This document shows, in pieces, positions 1 to 7,011 of a stretch of DNA of 8,893 nt (within the stretch, counting starts at the first letter, position 1; each line of letters opens with the position of its first letter). Source of the stretch: RSA11 sp965652565 (GTDB lineage Bacteria; Actinomycetota; Thermoleophilia; Solirubrobacterales; 70-9). Below the pieces are notes generated by a model. It was not told the DNA's origin, ran no database searches, and saw only the letters and a list, made by a program, of their open reading frames with translations. The translations under genes were made by a program, and so were the position numbers. The stretch is taken from positions 1 to 8,893 of the forward strand of contig CBFGWL010000095.1 of NCBI GenBank assembly GCA_965652565.1, given 5' to 3'.

Positions 1-279
<279 letters not shown>

Positions 280-370
280 TATTTTTGAATTCCCCGTGCG
301 GCCTAGGTGCAGTTTTCAAGCCTCTTCGAGGCGCGCCCTCATCACACGGTGAGGGGCGGTCTCGCAAAAT
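280..370 (+). other. 23S-5S internal transcribed spacer
   Basis: This 91-base spacer separates 23S from 5S rRNA. It begins AT-rich, then contains two hairpins: GCCTC-TTC-GAGGC at 320-332, and an imperfect stem pairing 334-341 with 350-358 (one bulged G). TTGAA near 284-288 and TTCAA near 315-319 could also pair at a distance. Such stems are typical RNase processing sites for rRNA precursors; that role is inferred. No tRNA-like fold is present. Confidence 0.75.
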
Positions 371-487
371 TTCGGTGGCTATAGCGAGGGGGAAACACCT
401 CTTCCCATTCCGAACAGAGCAGTTAAGCCCCTCAGCGCCGATGGTACTTGGCCCGCAAGGGCCTGGGAGAGTAGGTCGCCGCCGGTT
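371..487 (+). rRNA. rrf: 5S ribosomal RNA
   Basis: A complete 5S rRNA of about 117 bases. The hallmark conserved stretch CCCATTCCGAACAGAGCAGTTAAG lies at about 403-426 (loop B/C and helix III region), followed by GATGGTACTTGG and GGGAGAGTAGGTCGCCGCC. Helix I closes by pairing CGGTGGC (373-379) with GCCGCCG (478-484), which fixes both ends to within a few bases. It sits in the normal position after 23S and before a strong terminator hairpin, so it is the last gene of the rrn operon. Confidence 0.97.
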
Positions 488-496
488 TATTACTAG

Positions 497-530
497 GAAC
501 GAGCCGCCTTCGGGCGGCTCGTTCGCGTTC
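497..530 (+). terminator. rRNA operon terminator
   Basis: A perfect 12-bp stem (497-508 with 513-524) is capped by a TTCG tetraloop, starting about 10 bases after 5S rRNA. The tail (GCGTTCTGG) is only weakly T-rich, so termination may be incomplete or Rho-assisted. The peptidase gene starts only 34 bases beyond the stem. Confidence 0.85.
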
Positions 531-558
531 TGGGGGCCTTCCCGGTAGCGTCGCGGCC

Positions 559-1716
559 ATGCCCGCGGATGAACTGGACGTGGAGCGCGACGCGCAGCGA
601 GCGGCCGAGGAGATCGTCGCGCTGCTGGCCGACGAGATCGGGCCACGGCGCCCGACGAGCGCGGCGGAAGAGCGCGCTGCCACGGCGTTGGCCGAGCGGT
701 TGGGCTCCGTGGGTGCGCAGACGCGCATCCAGCCGTTTCGCGGCGTCTCGACGTTCGCCTGGGCGCAGGCGGTGCCCCTGGCGGCGGCGCTCCTGCGCCC
801 CGGCCCGCTCGGGCTCGTCCTGGGCGCGGCCGAGGCTGAGCTGCGCCTGCAGCTCCTCACGCGTCTGGTCAGCCGGCGGGCGAGCCAGAACGTCGTCGCG
901 TCCGTCGAGCCGAAGGGGGACGCGGTCCGGACCGTGGCCCTTGTGTCGCACCTCGACAGCTCGCGGTCGGGGCTTCTCTTTCATCCTGCGCTCGCGCCGC
1001 ATTTGCGGCGGCTGCTTGACGCGAGCAGCGCGGCGCTCCTCGTCGTGGGCCTCGCGCCGGTCCTGCGGCGCTGGCGCATCGGACGAGCGGCGGTATCCGC
1101 GGCGCGCGCCTTCGCAGCGTTCGGCTTGGGGCTGCTCGCCGAGCGGGAGCTGCGCGGTCACGACGTGCCCGGAGCCAACGACAACGCGTCGGGTGTGGCG
1201 GTGAGCGCCGCCGTGCTCGGCGAGCTCGCGCGCGCGCCGCTGGCGAGCACTCGGGTGGTCATGGTCGCCACGGGCTGCGAGGAGTCGGGAACCGTGGGAA
1301 TGCGCGCCTTTCTGCAACGCACCGATACCACCGGCTGGCTCTTCGTGAATCTGGATGGGGTGGGAGCGCCGGCCACCCTGCGCTATCTGCCGCGTGAGGG
1401 CGTTGGGCGGGTTTACTCGGCCGATCCGGGGCTGCTGGAGCTCTGCGCGCGGCTCGAGCGCGATCGCCCGGAGCTGGGGCTGCGCCGGGCCGAGCGCCTC
1501 GTCGGCCTGACCTACGACGCCACGCCGGTGCTTGCCCGTGGCGGGCGGGCGATCACGCTGAGTGCCCAGGACGAGACGATCCCCAACTACCACACGCCCG
1601 CGGACAACACGGCGAACCTTGACGCCGGGACGCTGGGGCGTGCGCACGCGGTCGTCCGCGCGCTGCTGGACGCGATCGACGCCGGGGGCGCCGACGCTCC
1701 CGCGCGGGATGACTAG
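559..1716 (+). CDS. M28-family zinc peptidase (aminopeptidase-like)
   Basis: A 385-aa protein of the peptidase M28 family, co-catalytic di-zinc exopeptidases that remove N-terminal residues from peptides. All expected motifs are visible in order: SHLDS (ligand H131, D133), GANDNASG (bridging D208), EESG (catalytic/ligand E241-E242), NLDGVG (D266) and YHTPADN (ligand H345). There is no clear signal peptide. Hydrophobic stretches at about 66-92, 157-170 and 181-194 lie between the metal motifs and could attach it to the membrane or be buried helices. The ATG at 559 gives the full N-terminal helical region; no good Shine-Dalgarno precedes it, so the start is moderately certain. It lies just 34 bases after the rrn terminator stem, leaving little space for a separate promoter, and its TAG directly abuts the stop of the convergent small gene. 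The true substrate cannot be read from sequence. Confidence 0.93.
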   Translation: MPADELDVERDAQRAAEEIVALLADEIGPRRPTSAAEERAATALAERLGSVGAQTRIQPFRGVSTFAWAQAVPLAAALLRPGPLGLVLGAAEAELRLQLLTRLVSRRASQNVVASVEPKGDAVRTVALVSHLDSSRSGLLFHPALAPHLRRLLDASSAALLVVGLAPVLRRWRIGRAAVSAARAFAAFGLGLLAERELRGHDVPGANDNASGVAVSAAVLGELARAPLASTRVVMVATGCEESGTVGMRAFLQRTDTTGWLFVNLDGVGAPATLRYLPREGVGRVYSADPGLLELCARLERDRPELGLRRAERLVGLTYDATPVLARGGRAITLSAQDETIPNYHTPADNTANLDAGTLGRAHAVVRALLDAIDAGGADAPARDD

Positions 1717-1941
1717 CTAGGCGGCTGCGCGCGTCGCGAACCGGCGGCTGCGAGCGCGGGCACAGTTTCCGCGACGCGGGCTTGCGAGCGCCTCCCAGGC
1801 GGCGCGATGGCCGTCCAGCTCGCAAGTCGCGTCGGCGGAAACCGGCTCGAGTCCGTACTCGCCCAGCGTGGCGAAGTCGACTGCCAGGTCGATGGCGCCG
1901 GCAACTGCACCGGCGAGTCTTGTTCTCTGTCGCTCGAACAT
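1717..1941 (-). CDS. Small hypothetical protein, probably SOS-regulated
   Basis: A 74-aa ORF starting MFERQRTRLAGAV; I do not recognise its family. The N-terminal half (to about residue 35, ending GEYGLEP) reads like a short amphipathic helical region with balanced composition. The C-terminal quarter is Arg/Ala-rich and looks less constrained. Third codon positions are mostly G/C (roughly three quarters), somewhat below the neighbouring genes. The ATG at 1941 was chosen because it lies inside a perfect LexA-type dyad (1935-1948). A TACCTT -10-like hexamer at 1950-1955 would put the transcription start near 1943-1941, giving an essentially leaderless message. A longer version starting at 1989 (16 more residues) would place the operator inside the coding region and is less likely. 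It begins 73 bases beyond dnaE2, same strand, behind a possible terminator. It could still be a chance ORF in GC-rich DNA. Confidence 0.45.
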   Translation of the reverse strand: MFERQRTRLAGAVAGAIDLAVDFATLGEYGLEPVSADATCELDGHRAAWEALASPRRGNCARARSRRFATRAAA

Positions 1942-1948
1942 CAGTTCG
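1935..1948 (-). promoter_or_regulatory. LexA (SOS) box upstream of the small ORF
   Basis: CGAACATCAGTTCG is a perfect CGAAC-N4-GTTCG dyad, the LexA operator form used by actinobacteria and other Gram-positives. With flanks it reads GCGAAC-N4-GTTCGA on the minus strand, close to the dyad before imuB. It overlaps the ATG of the 74-aa ORF and lies next to a TACCTT -10-like element (1955-1950, minus strand), so bound LexA would cover the presumed transcription start. On the + strand there is no credible gene downstream for it to control. Confidence 0.7.
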
Positions 1949-1977
1949 CAAGGTATGGATGGCCCCGGACGGACCGG

Positions 1978-2001
1978 GAAAAGCTGCAACGGATCTTGCA
2001 G
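1978..2001 (-). terminator. Possible dnaE2 terminator
   Basis: On the minus strand a perfect 6-bp stem (CTGCAA with TTGCAG, 6-base loop, 1984-2001) is followed by CTTTTC. It starts 13 bases after the dnaE2 stop. The stem is short and only half G/C, so termination would be weak. It lies between dnaE2 and the second LexA box, consistent with separate transcription units. Confidence 0.4.
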
Positions 2002-2014
2002 GCGCGCGGCGCGC

Positions 2015-5000
2015 TCAGGAACGCCGGCCGAAGCTGTGCGGCTTGGGGGCCACTGCGGCCAGCGCGCCCACGCCGCCGGCGGCGACCCTCGGGAGGGCCT
2101 CGTCGTCGGCGGGATCGCGACCGGTCTCGCGGCGCGGCTCCGGCTCGATCGGCCGCACCTCCGCGACGTTCAGCGGGCGCGTCGCGAGCGCCTCGACGCT
2201 CTGGGCGACGATGTTGATGACTCCGTCGCGGCGCTCCAAGCGGCCGCGCACCAGGGCGAACGACGCCGTCCGGACGACCAGGCGGCAGGCGGCGTACACG
2301 GGCGGCGGCACGATCACGTTCGCCGTACCTTCCTCGTCTTCGAGGAGCATGAAGACGACGCCCTTGGCGGTCGCCGGCCGCTGGCGCGCGACGACGAGGC
2401 CCGCCACCTCGACGCTGCTGCCGTGCCGGATGCGTTCGAGGTCGCCCGTGCGCGCGAGAACCTCGAGCTCGCCGCGCATGAGCGCCATCGGGTGCTGGCC
2501 CAGCGTCATGCCGGTGGAGTCGTAGTCGGCGACGGCGGTCTGCCAGTCGTCGAGCGGATCCAGGCGCGGCGACTGGGGGAGGGGGAGCGGCAGGGCGAGC
2601 TGGCCGCGCTTGGCTTCGGGCGCGGCGCCCAGCCGCCACAGCGCCGGCCGCCGCCGGCCGCCGCGACGCTCGCCGCCGGCTTTCGCCTGGACTGCGCCCG
2701 CGAGTCCGTCGCACGCACCGGCCCAGGCAAGGCGCTCGAGCGCTTCGCGCCGGGCGCCGGAGCGGGTGGCGAGCTCGTCGAGGCTGGTGTACGGGCCGGC
2801 GCGCTCGCGTTCGGCTACCACCGCTTCGGCGTCCTCCGTGCGCAGCCCGTTTATGTAACCCAGGCCGATCCGCACGGCGAGGCGGCGGCCTTGTGGATCC
2901 GTGTCGGCCCCGCCGGGGGCCTCCACTGGAGCGCTCGTCCGCTCGGCCTTCGTCGCCTCGACCGTGCACTCCACGCGGCTTGCGTTCACGTCGGGCGGCA
3001 GGACCTCGATCCCGCGCCGCTGTGCCTCATGCACGAGTGCATCGGGGGGATAGAAGCCCATGGGCTGCTCGTTCAGCAGGCCACAGAGGAACTCGGGCCC
3101 GCGGTGCACGCGCAGCCAGGTGGACTGATACGCGAGCAGCCCGAAAGCCGCCGCGTGCGACTTGGGGAAGCCAAAGCCCGAGAACCCCTCGATCTGCTCG
3201 AAGACGCGCTGGGCGATCTCCGCGCTCACCCCGTTGGCGAGAGCGCCCCGCATGAAACGCTCGCGATAGGCCTGCATCGCGGCCTCCGAGCGCTTGCGGC
3301 TCATCGCGCGCCGCAATCCCTCGGCCTCGCCCGCGGAGAAGCCGGCGAGCGCCATGGCGACCTGGATCACCTGATCCTGGAAGACGATCGCCCCCAGCGT
3401 GTCCGAGAGGATCGGCTCGAGCGCCGGGTGATCGTAGGGCACGCGGTAGTCCGGGTTCTCGCGCAGGAGCTTGCGCCGCTCGAGATAGGGATGTACCGCG
3501 CCGCCCTGGATCGGCCCAGGGCGCACGATCGCGACCTGCACTGTGAGGTCGTCGAGGTTCTCCGGCAGGCTGCGCGGCAGCATCTGCATCTGGGCGCGGC
3601 TCTCGATCTGGAAGACCCCGGTCGTCTCGGCGCGCTGGATGGCCGCGTAGACCTCGGGATCGTCGAGCGGGATCCGTGAGAGGTCGAGGCGCTCGCCGCG
3701 CGTGCGGGCGACCTCGTCCACGCACCGCTCAACCGCGGAGAGCATGCCGAGGCCGAGCAGGTCGATCTTCAGGAAGCCGGCGTCGGCGCAGGAGTCCTTG
3801 TCCCACTGGACGAGCTGGCGGCCCTCCATCGCCGCCGGCTGCACGGGGCAGAGGTCGATGAGCGGCCGCGTGGAGAGCACCATGCCGCCCGAGTGCTGGG
3901 AGACGTGGCGCGGCAGTCCCCAGGCCTCGCGGACCAGCCAAGCGAGCGCCCGCCAGCGCGGTGAGCGCGCGCGGCTGGCGCCGATCGCGGCCGCCATGTC
4001 CTCCTCGAAGCCCTCGCCGCTCCAAGCGTCAACGCCGCTCGCGACGCGCTCGATCTCGGTCATCGGCAGGCCCAGGGCCTTGCCGAGATCGCGCACCGAG
4101 CCGCGCACGCGGAAGGTGGGGAAGGCCGCGACCAGCGCGGAGCGCTCGCGCCCATAGCGCTCGTGGATGCGTGGGATGAGCCGCTCGCGCACGTCGCGCG
4201 GGAAGTCGAGGTCGATGTCGGGCGCCTCGGTGATCTCCTCGTTGAGGAAGCGGCCGAGGAAGAGCCCGGCCTTCACTGGGTCGACGTGCGAGAGGCCGGT
4301 GAGATAGCAGACGACCGAGCTTACGCTCGAGCCCCGCCCGCGCCCCGGCGGCAGCAGCGAGCGGGCCGAGCTGGGCCCGCGCACCTCAACCGCGACCTCG
4401 CGGGCCAGCTCCAGCAGGTCCGCGTGCAGCAGGAAGAAGCCCGAGAGTCTCAGCTCGCGGATCACGCGGAGCTCCTCCTCGAGGCGCGCGCGAGCTTCCC
4501 GGCGCTCGGGCGTGCCCGCGTAGCGAGAGTCGAAGCGCGCCTCGCAGAGCTCGGCGAGGCGGCGGTCGGCCGTCGGATCCTCCGCGCCGGGGTAGCGGTA
4601 GCCAAGATCGCGCGTGAGGTCGAACTGCAGGCGCTCGGCGAGGCGGGTGGTTTCCGCCACGGCGTCCGGGTGATCGGCGAAGCGCGCCGCCATCTCGGCC
4701 GGTGGCGCCAGCGCCGAGCGCCGGTTGCCGCGCCGCTGCGCCTCCGACTCGTCGAGCGAGAGCCCCAGGCGGACCGCTACCAGCGCGTCCTGCAGATAGG
4801 CGCGCCGGCGCTCGTGGGCGTGGACATCGCCGGTGGCGACGGTGGGCACCCCGACGCGCTCGGCGAGCTCGGCCAGCCAGCGGTTGCGGGCGCGATCGCG
4901 GCGCGCGAAGGGGCGCTGCAGCTCGATCCGGAAGCGCTCGGGCCCGAAGGCGGCCCTCAGGCGTTGCGCGCGCACCAGCGCGAGACGCGCGGCCGCTGGC

Positions 5001-5551
5001 GAGGGACGCCCCGCGGCGCGCTCGAAGATCCCGGCCAGCGCGCCCTCCCGCGCGCACCCAGAGAGGCAGACCAGCCCCTCGTTATGCGCCTCCACGTCGC
5101 TGAGCGTCACGCGCGGCGGCAGCGGCTCGCGCCCGGGCACGGGCCGCGTATCGGCATGGGCGATCGTGAGCAGGCGACAGAGGTTGCGCCAGCCGACCGG
5201 CGACTCCACCAGAAGCGTCAGATGAAACAAAGCGTCCTCTCCGTCGGGGCTAGGGGCGAAGCCCCGGGTCGAGCGCCTACGGCCTGCCGGGTCAGCTAAC
5301 GCGCCCTCGCCCGGCCAAACCGGACGCGAAGCGTCGTCCGTAACCGTTATCTCGGTGCCTGTGATGGGGCGGACTCCCAGGGGTTTGCACGCTTGGGCGA
5401 ACTCCATTGCGCCCCAGACGCCGTCGTGGTCGGTGATCGCGAGGGCCTCGTAGCCGTGGGCTGCGGCGGCCGCGGCGAGCTCGTGCGGCAGGGAGGCGCC
5501 GTCGAGGAACGAGAACCCGGAGTGGCAATGCAGTTCGACGTAGCCGGCCAT
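2015..5551 (-). CDS. dnaE2: Error-prone DNA polymerase III alpha DnaE2/ImuC
   Basis: A 1178-aa C-family polymerase that extends past lesions with ImuB during SOS mutagenesis. It opens with ELHCHSGFSFLDG, the usual DnaE2 start. The PHP domain (about 1-250) keeps H8/H10, D17, D41-H42-D43, E67, H110, C166, D242 and H244, so its metal site looks intact. The polymerase core has PDIDLDF with catalytic D447 and D449 and FLKIDLLGL with D597 (matching E. coli D401, D403, D555). FSGFGFPKSHAAAFGLLAYQ (790-809) is typical of the alpha subunit. A helix-hairpin-helix lies at about 895-950 and an OB fold at about 1046-1120. The ATG at 5551 was chosen because 45 further upstream residues would overlap DUF6504 and lack homology. 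Only 5 bases separate it from that gene, so it is translated in one operon under the imuB SOS box. Oddities are an extra 30-40 residues at about 70-106, a second insertion at about 864-888, and QLALPL at 984-989. Confidence 0.96.
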   Translation of the reverse strand: MAGYVELHCHSGFSFLDGASLPHELAAAAAAHGYEALAITDHDGVWGAMEFAQACKPLGVRPITGTEITVTDDASRPVWPGEGALADPAGRRRSTRGFAPSPDGEDALFHLTLLVESPVGWRNLCRLLTIAHADTRPVPGREPLPPRVTLSDVEAHNEGLVCLSGCAREGALAGIFERAAGRPSPAAARLALVRAQRLRAAFGPERFRIELQRPFARRDRARNRWLAELAERVGVPTVATGDVHAHERRRAYLQDALVAVRLGLSLDESEAQRRGNRRSALAPPAEMAARFADHPDAVAETTRLAERLQFDLTRDLGYRYPGAEDPTADRRLAELCEARFDSRYAGTPERREARARLEEELRVIRELRLSGFFLLHADLLELAREVAVEVRGPSSARSLLPPGRGRGSSVSSVVCYLTGLSHVDPVKAGLFLGRFLNEEITEAPDIDLDFPRDVRERLIPRIHERYGRERSALVAAFPTFRVRGSVRDLGKALGLPMTEIERVASGVDAWSGEGFEEDMAAAIGASRARSPRWRALAWLVREAWGLPRHVSQHSGGMVLSTRPLIDLCPVQPAAMEGRQLVQWDKDSCADAGFLKIDLLGLGMLSAVERCVDEVARTRGERLDLSRIPLDDPEVYAAIQRAETTGVFQIESRAQMQMLPRSLPENLDDLTVQVAIVRPGPIQGGAVHPYLERRKLLRENPDYRVPYDHPALEPILSDTLGAIVFQDQVIQVAMALAGFSAGEAEGLRRAMSRKRSEAAMQAYRERFMRGALANGVSAEIAQRVFEQIEGFSGFGFPKSHAAAFGLLAYQSTWLRVHRGPEFLCGLLNEQPMGFYPPDALVHEAQRRGIEVLPPDVNASRVECTVEATKAERTSAPVEAPGGADTDPQGRRLAVRIGLGYINGLRTEDAEAVVAERERAGPYTSLDELATRSGARREALERLAWAGACDGLAGAVQAKAGGERRGGRRRPALWRLGAAPEAKRGQLALPLPLPQSPRLDPLDDWQTAVADYDSTGMTLGQHPMALMRGELEVLARTGDLERIRHGSSVEVAGLVVARQRPATAKGVVFMLLEDEEGTANVIVPPPVYAACRLVVRTASFALVRGRLERRDGVINIVAQSVEALATRPLNVAEVRPIEPEPRRETGRDPADDEALPRVAAGGVGALAAVAPKPHSFGRRS
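5245..5340. repeat. Hairpin-rich insertion inside dnaE2 PHP region
   Basis: Within the extra segment of dnaE2 (codons about 70-106) lie two compact inverted repeats with the same core: GGGGC-GAA-GCCCC at 5253-5265 and GACGC-GAA-GCGTC at 5323-5335. The first also has an alternative 6-bp stem (5245-5250 with 5261-5266). GCGAAGC is known to form an exceptionally stable DNA mini-hairpin. The stretch stays in frame with dnaE2. It may be a dispersed palindromic element that inserted in the gene; whether other copies exist in the genome cannot be seen here. Confidence 0.45.
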
Positions 5552-5556
5552 CCCGC

Positions 5557-5793
5557 TCAGGCCCTCTGCGCGAACCAGCGGCCGCGCTCGCGGAAGATCA
5601 CCTCGCAACGCCCGTTGGCGAGGGCCACCTCGAAATAGAGCCGGTTGATCGGTTCGGCCGTCCACCAGCGGTCCTCGACCAGCCACTCCTCGCGCACGCT
5701 CTCCACGGGCACGCCGCGCACCGCGACGGGGCGCCCCTCGGCGTCGGCGCGCACGGCGACCGGCTGCGGTACATAGAGCGAGGCGGCGTTCAC
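5557..5793 (-). CDS. DUF6504-like small protein of the mutagenesis operon
   Basis: A 78-aa protein starting with GTG at 5793. The GTGA overlaps the imuB stop by 4 bases (TGA at 5790-5792), a classic translational-coupling arrangement, and dnaE2 follows 5 bases after its own stop. The centre (about residues 31-60, EEWLVEDRWWTAEPINRLYF) and the C-terminal strand EVIFRERGRWFA resemble the DUF6504 family, a small domain encoded beside imuB and dnaE2 in actinobacteria. The assignment is from pattern memory, not a search. There is no signal peptide or membrane segment, so it should be cytoplasmic. Its function is unknown; its fixed place in the operon suggests a role in, or regulation of, the ImuB-DnaE2 complex. 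A longer frame-open ORF runs through imuB in another frame, but only this coupled start makes sense. Confidence 0.82.
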   Translation of the reverse strand: MNAASLYVPQPVAVRADAEGRPVAVRGVPVESVREEWLVEDRWWTAEPINRLYFEVALANGRCEVIFRERGRWFAQRA

Positions 5794-7010
5794 TGCTCCG
5801 GGGGCTCGAACGGGGTCAGGGTCACCTTGCGCTCGGGCAGGGCCGAGCCGGGGTCGACGTCGAGCACGCGCAGCACGGCCCCGCGGCCCGCGGCAGCGCG
5901 CGCCTGCTTGACGGCCTCGGCCAGCCGGCCGCGGCGCCGCGTGCGCTCGTCGTGGGTCAGCGCGCCTTGTTCGGGCGCGGGGTCGCCGAGCTCCAGGGCG
6001 CGCAGCCCGAGGCGCGAGGCGGGGGCGGGCAGGCCGGCGAGCTTCGGACGCAGCGCAAGCAGCAGGCGCTCGCGGTCGGCGCTCGCGCTGCGTAGGACCG
6101 CCTCGATGCGCCAGCCGCCGCCCCCCGCGAGACGCGCTTCCAGCCGCAGGCGACGCAGGCTGCGCCCGCGCCGGGCGGGGGCGGCGAGCAGCCGGTCGAG
6201 CAGCAGCTCCAAGGCGCGCTCGAGGTGCTGTCCCGAAGCGGCATCGGGGAGGTCGATCTCCTCGCGCATCTCCTCGCGCGGCGCGCGCGGGCGCAGCGGC
6301 GGCTCGATGCCCCGCGCCATGCGCTGGGCCTTCAACCCGGGCGTGCCGAAGCGATCGGCGACCGCCGAGTCGGGCAGCTCCGCGAGCTCGCCGAGCGTCC
6401 GTACGCCGAGACGCTCGAGCGTGTCGGTGAGCCGGGCGCCCGTCCACTCGTCGCCGAGCCGGTGGCGCAGCAGGCCGATAGGCAGTTGTGCGAGGTAGCG
6501 GCGGGCGGAGCGCTCCCCGATGATCTTGATCGCGCCGCCGCCGCGGCGCGGCCGGAAGCTCTCCGCCGCCGCGAGCGCGCACAGGCGGGTGGGGCCGGCG
6601 CCGAGGCGGGCGCTGCGGCCGAGGCCGTGGCGGACACGCTCGAGCGCCCGGCGCGGCTCCCCGAGCACTCCGCGCAGGCCGTCCAGGCCGAAGAAGGCCT
6701 CACCCGCCCGCAGGCCCGGCTCGACGGCCGCGCCCATCGCCTCGAGACGTAGGAGCAGGCGCTCCCATTCCTCGTCCGCGCGCTGTGGATCGGGCGGGAT
6801 CAGCGCCAGCCCCGGGCAGCGCGCAAGCGCTTCGGCAAGCCGCATTCCGGGGGTGATGCCAAAGGCCTCGGCGGCGCCTGAGACGTCGCCGATCACCTGC
6901 GGCTCGCCCGCTCCCGGAGCGAGCGCGACGGGCCTGCGCAGGAGCTCCCGGCGCCCGCCCGCGGCAGCCACCAAGCCGAATCTCGGGATGAGCACGCAGG
7001 CGAACAACAT
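5790..7010 (-). CDS. imuB: Inactive Y-family polymerase homologue ImuB
   Basis: A 406-aa Y-family polymerase-like protein. ImuB acts as a scaffold that brings DnaE2 to the sliding clamp during SOS translesion synthesis. Visible family features: first strand LFACVLIPRFGL (2-13); fingers signature EAFGITPGMRLAEALARCPGL (48-68); LGAGPTRLCALAAAE (137-150); HhH region LGVRTLGELAELPDSAVADRFG (201-222); little finger after about 247; and the typical ending LPERKVTLTPFEP. The catalytic acids are missing: motif I has IPRF instead of DxDxFF, and the SIDE motif is replaced by FFGLDG (106-111). Hence it should not polymerise. At the usual clamp-motif position only EQGALTHD (347-354) is found. ATG 7010 starts directly at the first beta strand and lies one base after a LexA box. 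A GTG at 6995 is a possible alternative; an ATG at 7085 would put the operator inside the gene. Confidence 0.93.
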   Translation of the reverse strand: MLFACVLIPRFGLVAAAGGRRELLRRPVALAPGAGEPQVIGDVSGAAEAFGITPGMRLAEALARCPGLALIPPDPQRADEEWERLLLRLEAMGAAVEPGLRAGEAFFGLDGLRGVLGEPRRALERVRHGLGRSARLGAGPTRLCALAAAESFRPRRGGGAIKIIGERSARRYLAQLPIGLLRHRLGDEWTGARLTDTLERLGVRTLGELAELPDSAVADRFGTPGLKAQRMARGIEPPLRPRAPREEMREEIDLPDAASGQHLERALELLLDRLLAAPARRGRSLRRLRLEARLAGGGGWRIEAVLRSASADRERLLLALRPKLAGLPAPASRLGLRALELGDPAPEQGALTHDERTRRRGRLAEAVKQARAAAGRGAVLRVLDVDPGSALPERKVTLTPFEPPEQ

Positions 7011-7011
7011 A

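Noticed and set aside
493..1647. 384-aa open frame on the minus strand
   Set aside because: Antisense to the M28 peptidase and running into the rRNA terminator; no domain features.
1807..2217. 136-aa + strand open frame across the dnaE2 3' end
   Set aside because: Its C-terminal half is an Arg/Pro-rich shadow of dnaE2, and the LexA/-10 arrangement favours the minus strand ORF instead.
1868..3679. 603-aa open frame on the + strand
   Set aside because: It lies antisense to dnaE2, whose motifs are unmistakable; the frame stays open because of high GC, and its product shows no recognisable domain.
4163..5299. 378-aa open frame on the + strand
   Set aside because: Antisense shadow of dnaE2 with low-complexity Arg/Ala/Glu composition and no family signal.
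5552..5686. Longer dnaE2 start at 5686 (45 extra residues)
   Set aside because: It overlaps the DUF6504-like gene in another frame; DnaE2 homology begins at the ATG at 5551.
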